NCBI RefSeq assembly: GCF_963662885.1
Contig: NZ_OY760055.1
Coordinates: forward strand, 730,421 to 794,420
DNA from: an uncultured Pseudodesulfovibrio sp.
GTDB lineage: Bacteria > Desulfobacterota > Desulfovibrionia > Desulfovibrionales > Desulfovibrionaceae
Reading direction: 5' to 3'
Length of the DNA: 64,000 nucleotides
Made by a program: the position numbers and the translations under genes
Part shown: positions 59,694 through 64,000 of the stretch, piece after piece
Layout: each line of letters starts with the position of its first letter
Position numbering within the stretch: the stretch's first letter is position 1
Notes under the pieces: model-generated
The model's input: only the letters and a program-made list of their open reading frames with translations
What the model was told of the DNA's origin: nothing
The model's database searches: none

Positions 59694-60605
59694 CTATTCC
59701 CTGCCTTCCAGGCCGAGCCGGATAAGTTCGCCGATCAGTTCGGTGAAGGAGTAGCCCACGTGGGCCGCGGCCCGGGGCAGCAGGCTGGTCGGCGTCATGC
59801 CGGGCAGCGTGTTGACCTCGAGCAGGTAGGTCTGGCCGTCGGCGGTGGCGATGAAGTCGCCCCGGCTGTAGCCGGTCAGGCCGAGCGCCGCGTGTGCCGT
59901 GAGCATCTGCTCCTGAATGGATGAACTCAGGGTTTCGTCAACCGGGGCCGGGCAGATTTCCTCGGCACCGTCTGCCGCGTACTTGTTCTCGTAGTCGAAG
60001 AAGTCGGATCCGTCCCTTGGGGTGATCATGATCAGGGGCAGGGCTTGGTTGCCCAGAATGCCGCAGGTCAGTTCCACGCCGGGAATGAATGTTTCCACCA
60101 GCGCGGACTGGCACATGGCGAAGACCTTGTCCAGAGCGGCCGGGAACTCCTCGGCAGTGCGGACCAGAGACATGCCCAGCGACGAGCCGCCCTTGTCCGG
60201 TTTGACGAACACGGGCAGGGGAAGCTGGAGCGCCGTCTCACGTCCCTGGGTGGGCGTGATGAGCTGCCAGTCCGGGGTTTTGATGCCGTTGGCCTCGAAG
60301 ACCTCCTTGGCGGCGGCCTTGTTCAGGGCCAGATAGGAAGCGGCCGGGCCCGCGCCCTGGTAGGGGCAGCCCGCTTTGTCCAGCACGGCCTGGATCAGGC
60401 CGTCCTCACCCGGCGTACCGTGCAGGTTGATGAAGGCGAAGTCGGCGTTTCGGGCTATGGAGAGCAGGTTATGAAAGTCGTCTGCGGGGTCGAAAAAGGT
60501 GACGTCGTGTCCGAGCTCATCCAGAGCGGAACGGATCTTCCTGGCTCCGGAAAGGGAAACGTCGCGTTCGTCAGACCAGCCGCCCGCTATTAAAATCACA
60601 TGCAT
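59694..60605 (-). CDS. ddl: D-alanine--D-alanine ligase
   Basis: 303 residues. Joins two D-Ala for peptidoglycan. ATP-grasp fold with GWSDERDVSLSGA at the N-terminus, FVKPDKGGSSLGMSLV and EVNTLPGMTPTSLLP. Overlaps the HD-domain gene by 35 bases. Confidence 0.96.
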   Translation of the reverse strand: MHVILIAGGWSDERDVSLSGARKIRSALDELGHDVTFFDPADDFHNLLSIARNADFAFINLHGTPGEDGLIQAVLDKAGCPYQGAGPAASYLALNKAAAKEVFEANGIKTPDWQLITPTQGRETALQLPLPVFVKPDKGGSSLGMSLVRTAEEFPAALDKVFAMCQSALVETFIPGVELTCGILGNQALPLIMITPRDGSDFFDYENKYAADGAEEICPAPVDETLSSSIQEQMLTAHAALGLTGYSRGDFIATADGQTYLLEVNTLPGMTPTSLLPRAAAHVGYSFTELIGELIRLGLEGRE

Positions 60606-61209
60606 TGAGGTCCACCTCGAGTGTGTCGCATAACAGTTGTTCGAGCTCCAGGGCTTGCCGTTTGGTTTCGTTGATGCTGTCCTGGAGTTTCAGGGGGATG
60701 CCGTAGCGCACGATGAGGTCCTTGAAGCGGTCCTCGACGGACACCAGGCGATTGTGGTTCACGCGCTTGTCCGCGTAGAGCACGGCCAGGGGCGTGAAAT
60801 AGGGCTCAAGGTCCAGGGCGAACGGCCAGTATACGTGGTGGGTCACCCCGGAGGCGATGATCGGATTGCCGGTCAATTCCGCCACCCAGGCTCCGCCGAG
60901 TTGGTTGTGGTAGCCGCCGTGGCGTATGCAGTAGGTCTTGGCCAGATCGTGGAGCAGGGCTGAGGCCCGCACCGTGGGCACATCCACGTCCATTCCCTTG
61001 TCCACCGCTCGCTCGGCCAGAAAAGTCGCCACATCGGCCACCATGTAGCTGTGTTCGACCACGTTTTTAAGCATGGCGAATTCTTCACAGTAACGGGCGC
61101 ACTGGGCATCGTCCGGGACGAAGAGCGCGGGATCGGGCAGGGCCGGGGGCGGCGGGGGCAGATTCGACCGGCGGGGACCGGCTATGACGGTGTTATCCTT
61201 GGCAGACAT
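60571..61209 (-). CDS. HD-domain phosphohydrolase
   Basis: 212 residues. HD domain with VEHSYMVADVATFLAERAVD, ASALLHDLAKTYC (His-Asp pair) and later histidines in THHVYWPFALD. Proline-rich start (NLPPPPPALPDP). Related to nucleotide or tRNA phosphohydrolases; substrate unknown. ATG 61209 gives the normal beginning; the open frame extends to 61392. First gene of the HD-ddl-waaA-kdsB-carA run. Confidence 0.87.
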   Translation of the reverse strand: MSAKDNTVIAGPRRSNLPPPPPALPDPALFVPDDAQCARYCEEFAMLKNVVEHSYMVADVATFLAERAVDKGMDVDVPTVRASALLHDLAKTYCIRHGGYHNQLGGAWVAELTGNPIIASGVTHHVYWPFALDLEPYFTPLAVLYADKRVNHNRLVSVEDRFKDLIVRYGIPLKLQDSINETKRQALELEQLLCDTLEVDLNACDFNSGRLV

Positions 61210-61406
61210 GGCGTACGTGCGCGATGGCGTCGGGTTGGCGGGATGCACAAGCGCATCCGATAGTTTCCATCTACCAGTACGGACGGAAAAAATAAAGCGG
61301 AGGCATCCCGGAAAAAAGGGTCTTGAAGCGTCCAGTCCATTCTTTTCGCTGAATTCTGGAAGTCCTCTTCCTAATGTGCTAATGATTGCCATAATGGGAG
61401 GAGACC

Positions 61407-62072
61407 GTGAACGGCTTGATCATTCTACAGGCTGTCTTTTTTCTGGGCGGATTGGCCGTCCTGATCCTGGCGTGGCTCATGCGCAGCATCAACCGGGAAC
61501 GACGTATCCCAGGCGTTTCCTGGTGGGTGCCCGGATACGCGGCAATGGGCCTGGCCTCCATCGGTACCGGAGCGGATTTCTACTACGGCGATTGGATCAA
61601 GGGATTCGTCACCCATCTGCTGCTGACCGGGGGCATCGTGCTGGTATGGGTGGGAACCCGCATCTTTTTCGAGGGCAGGGTGGATGGGACAACCGTAACG
61701 GTGTCGACCGTCCTGCTGACGGGCCAGGCGGTCGGCGTGTTCTGGTTCTATTTCATCACCCCGACGTACCAGGCCCGCTTGACCATCACCTGCGTGGTGC
61801 TGCTCATCCTGTCCATGAGCCTGTCCATGAGCCTGTTCCTGTCGCGCGCGGATGATCGGGCGGTCATTGCGGCGGGGATATCCTACTCGCTTTTCGCTCT
61901 GCTCAACGGTCTGCGGACCATCTCCATCCTGATCAGCCCGGTGGCTTTCGCCCATTATCTTTCCGGCCCTCTTGCTGTGGCAGCAACCGTCCTGATGCTG
62001 CCGACCCTGCTGGCTGCCCAGATCGCAACCCTGGTTCTGGTCCGCTCTATCGCCCTGCGCGGCGAAAAATAG
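61407..62072 (+). CDS. Hypothetical seven-helix membrane protein
   Basis: 221 residues, about seven membrane helices (IILQAVFFLGGLAVLILAW; LTITCVVLLILSMSLSMSLF; LPTLLAAQIATLVLVRSIAL and others). The layout is like the membrane sensory part of GGDEF proteins but no catalytic domain follows. GTG at 61407 has GGGAGGAG before it. Unknown function. Confidence 0.75.
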   Translation: MNGLIILQAVFFLGGLAVLILAWLMRSINRERRIPGVSWWVPGYAAMGLASIGTGADFYYGDWIKGFVTHLLLTGGIVLVWVGTRIFFEGRVDGTTVTVSTVLLTGQAVGVFWFYFITPTYQARLTITCVVLLILSMSLSMSLFLSRADDRAVIAAGISYSLFALLNGLRTISILISPVAFAHYLSGPLAVAATVLMLPTLLAAQIATLVLVRSIALRGEK

Positions 62073-62169
62073 CCTCACCCAAAAGCTTCCCGGCGTCCTG
62101 TAAATCGCCCTCCGTAGCTACCTTCCGGTCCGGCGGGTTTTTCATTTGCCCATATCCTGGAGAGAGTAT

Positions 62170-62214
62170 ATGACTGTCGCTAACCTGAAGAAATCGGTTC
62201 CGAAATCAGCCTAA
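62170..62214 (+). CDS. Candidate 14-codon leader peptide of hypD
   Basis: ATG 62170 has an excellent ribosome site (GGAGAGAGTAT) and codes for MTVANLKKSVPKSA, ending TAA 11 bases before the hypD TTG. It may be translated ahead of hypD. Confidence 0.35.
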   Translation: MTVANLKKSVPKSA

Positions 62215-62225
62215 AGGACTATGCT

Positions 62226-63320
62226 TTGAGCTTCGAATTACTGGAAAAGTTTCGTGATCCGGACCTGTGCCGGAAAATCCTCGACAAGATGGAATCCGAA
62301 CTGGACCGGGAGCTGCGCTTCATGGAGGTTTGCGGTACCCATACGGTGGCCATCTTCCAGAGCGGGCTGCGGTCCCTCCTGCCGGAAAAGATCGTCCACC
62401 TCTCCGGACCGGGTTGTCCGGTTTGCGTTACCCACGAATCCGAGGTCAACGCCTTTCTGGACCTGGCCGGGCGCGACAATGTCATCCTGGCGACCTTCGG
62501 CGACCTCATGCGGGTACCCGGAGACAAGGGCCGCAATCTGAAGAAAGCCGTGGCCGACGGCGCTCGGGTCAAGGTGGTCTATTCGCCGTTCGACACCCTG
62601 AAGCTGGCCAAGGAAAATCCCGGCGATCTGGTCGTCTTCATCGGCGTAGGCTTCGAGACCACGGCTCCGACCATTGCGGGGACCATGAAGCTGGCCCGCG
62701 AGCAGGGGATAACCAACCTGCGTATTCTCTGTTTCCACAAGACCGTGCCCACCGCCCTGGACGCGCTCCTGGCCGACGAGGCCATCAACATCGACGGCTT
62801 CATCCTGCCCGGCCACGTCTCGGCCATCATCGGCGTGAAGCCCTATGACTTCATCGCCGAAAACTACGCCAAGTCCGCCGTTGTCACCGGGTTCGAGCCT
62901 CTGGACATTCTCCAGTCTCTGAACCAGATGATCGAATGGCGAAATCGCGGCGAGGCCCACGTGGTCAACAACTACACCCGCATCGTCGGTGAAAACGGCA
63001 ATCCCAAGGCGCTTGAAATCATGTACGAGGTCTTCGAGCCCACCGACGCCCTGTGGCGCGGGCTCGGCCTGATTCCCGGTTCCGGCCTGGAAATTCGCCC
63101 CGAGTGGGAGGCCTTCGACGCCAAGAAGGAATTCGGCATCGAGATCAAGGACGGTCCGTCCCTGCCCGGCTGCAAGTGCGGCGACATCCTCAAGGGCATC
63201 AAGCAGCCCGACCAGTGTCCGCTGTTCGGCAAGGCCTGTACTCCGGCCAATCCGGTCGGCCCGTGCATGGTCTCCACAGAGGGGTCCTGCGCGGCCTACT
63301 ATAAGTATAAATTGGATTAG
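62226..63320 (+). CDS. hypD: HypD, [NiFe]-hydrogenase maturation
   Basis: 364 residues. Scaffold for assembly of the Fe(CN)2CO group. Cys36 in MEVCGTHT, Cys64 and Cys67 in GPGCPVC, and the C-terminal CKCGDILKG and CPLFGKAC cysteines that bind the 4Fe-4S cluster are present. TTG start with AAAGGA before it. Followed by hypE two bases after. Confidence 0.95.
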   Translation: MSFELLEKFRDPDLCRKILDKMESELDRELRFMEVCGTHTVAIFQSGLRSLLPEKIVHLSGPGCPVCVTHESEVNAFLDLAGRDNVILATFGDLMRVPGDKGRNLKKAVADGARVKVVYSPFDTLKLAKENPGDLVVFIGVGFETTAPTIAGTMKLAREQGITNLRILCFHKTVPTALDALLADEAINIDGFILPGHVSAIIGVKPYDFIAENYAKSAVVTGFEPLDILQSLNQMIEWRNRGEAHVVNNYTRIVGENGNPKALEIMYEVFEPTDALWRGLGLIPGSGLEIRPEWEAFDAKKEFGIEIKDGPSLPGCKCGDILKGIKQPDQCPLFGKACTPANPVGPCMVSTEGSCAAYYKYKLD

Positions 63321-63322
63321 AT

Positions 63323-64000
63323 ATGTCTGACAAAGTTCTTCTCGACTACGGCAGCGGCGGCCGCGCTTCCCAGCGCCTCATTTCCGACCTCTTTCTCAAA
63401 TACCTCGGTAACGACGAACTCGACCGCCTCAACGACGCGGCGGTCCTCTCCCTGTCCGGTAAAATCGCCATGTCCACCGACTCGTTCACCGTGGACCCGA
63501 TCTTTTTTCCGGGCGGCGACATCGGTTCCCTGGCCGTGCACGGCACGGTCAACGACGTGGCCATGATGGGCGCGGTGCCGCGCTACATCACCTGCGGCTA
63601 CATCATCGAGGAAGGCTTGCCCATGGCCGATCTGGAAAAGATCGTGAAGTCCATGGGGGAGGCCGCCAATCATGCCGGGGTCAAGGTTGTCACCGGCGAC
63701 ACCAAGGTCGTTCCCAAAGGGGCCTGCGACAAGATATTCATCAACACCACGGGTATCGGTGAAATCATCGCCGATCCGACTCCGAGCGGCGACGCCGCCA
63801 GGGTCGGCGACGCGGTCCTGGTCTCCGGAACCATCGGCGACCACGGCCTGACCGTGCTCGGCACCCGCGAGGGCCTGGATTTCGAAGCCAAGGTCCAGTC
63901 CGACTCCGCTGCGCTCAACCACCTGCTGGTCAAGCTCGTCCGCGAACTGCCCGAGGTTCACGTCCTGCGCGACCCCACACGCGGCGGCCTGGCTACCACC
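63323..64000 (+). CDS. hypE: HypE, [NiFe]-hydrogenase maturation (3' truncated)
   Basis: 226 residues visible, cut by the window end. Forms thiocyanate on its C-terminal cysteine for the cyanide ligands. LLDYGSGGRASQRLI, AAVLSLSGKIAMSTDSFTVDP, GTVNDVAMMGA and RDPTRGGLATT are all typical of HypE (AIRS family). The essential C-terminal cysteine lies outside. ATG 63323 directly after hypD. Confidence 0.95.
   Translation, partial: MSDKVLLDYGSGGRASQRLISDLFLKYLGNDELDRLNDAAVLSLSGKIAMSTDSFTVDPIFFPGGDIGSLAVHGTVNDVAMMGAVPRYITCGYIIEEGLPMADLEKIVKSMGEAANHAGVKVVTGDTKVVPKGACDKIFINTTGIGEIIADPTPSGDAARVGDAVLVSGTIGDHGLTVLGTREGLDFEAKVQSDSAALNHLLVKLVRELPEVHVLRDPTRGGLATT

Noticed and set aside
62221..62229. ATG at 62221 as hypD start
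   Set aside because: It reads ATG CTT TGA and stops after two codons; the TTG at 62226 is in frame with HypD.
1..64000. tRNA, rRNA, CRISPR, insertion sequence or prophage
   Set aside because: Scanned intergenic spaces by eye; none shows a cloverleaf with CCA-type end, direct-repeat array, transposase or integrase.

Overview
The window reads as a chromosomal backbone segment of a GC-rich Gram-negative delta-type bacterium, most likely a sulfate reducer of the Desulfovibrionaceae (Desulfovibrio/Pseudodesulfovibrio group). The grounds are inference from gene content: a periplasmic CbiK cobaltochelatase beside a cytoplasmic one, a pseudouridine synthase fused to dephospho-CoA kinase, [NiFe]-hydrogenase maturation genes (hypD, hypE), LPS inner-core genes (kdsB, waaA, gmhB, a WaaE-like glycosyltransferase) and frequent GTG/TTG starts. 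I see no tRNA, rRNA, insertion sequence, prophage or CRISPR array. Genes are tightly packed and intrinsic terminators mark most operon ends.

Layout. 1-6.0 kb: a truncated lipoprotein-like gene and hisA, a 430-base gap with palindromic repeats, then leftward mscS, small membrane proteins, a glycosyltransferase and the uracil salvage pair upp-uraA. 6.2-11.8 kb: a rightward fusion gene (RluD-type synthase plus CoaE) and a rhomboid protease; a leftward archaeal-type phosphoglycerate mutase and nucleotide adenylyltransferase; a PHP protein that may be leaderless; a BON-domain exported protein. 12-28.3 kb: a protein-quality-control block (cbpA-cbpM-clpB, then grpE and dnaK) with a Bcr/CflA exporter, YheT hydrolase, SbmA-like ABC transporter and M29 aminopeptidase between, followed by an LpoA-like lipoprotein and gatC-gatA. 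28.4-38.5 kb: mnmA, a TPR lipoprotein, and a long rightward run mtaB-DUF4416-yicC-remA-gmk-pyrF-TPR-HDOD-recJ. 38.5-42.7 kb: leftward lipB-lipA and an Rsm22-like methyltransferase behind a RACo-like ferredoxin/ASKHA protein.

43.2-48.8 kb is a cobalamin-riboswitch operon read leftward: periplasmic CbiK, a BtuCDF-type ABC transporter, CbiL and cytoplasmic CbiK. It joins tetrapyrrole/cobalt handling outside the cell membrane to corrin synthesis inside. 48.8-51.6 kb is a compact three-gene signalling cluster: a CheY-like receiver, a separate Hpt-STAS protein and a CheA whose own phosphotransfer domain looks degenerate, with no receptor, CheW, CheR or CheB nearby. This is the most unusual system in the window. 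51.8-55.6 kb carries trmH, a YrdC-type gene, a NUDIX hydrolase, pdxA and gmhB, with a strong sigma-54 promoter match and a stable hairpin in the 490-base gap before the NUDIX gene. 55.7-61.2 kb is leftward: a TPR protein and the run HD-ddl-waaA-kdsB-carA. The right end holds a seven-helix membrane protein and hypD-hypE, with hypE cut by the window edge.
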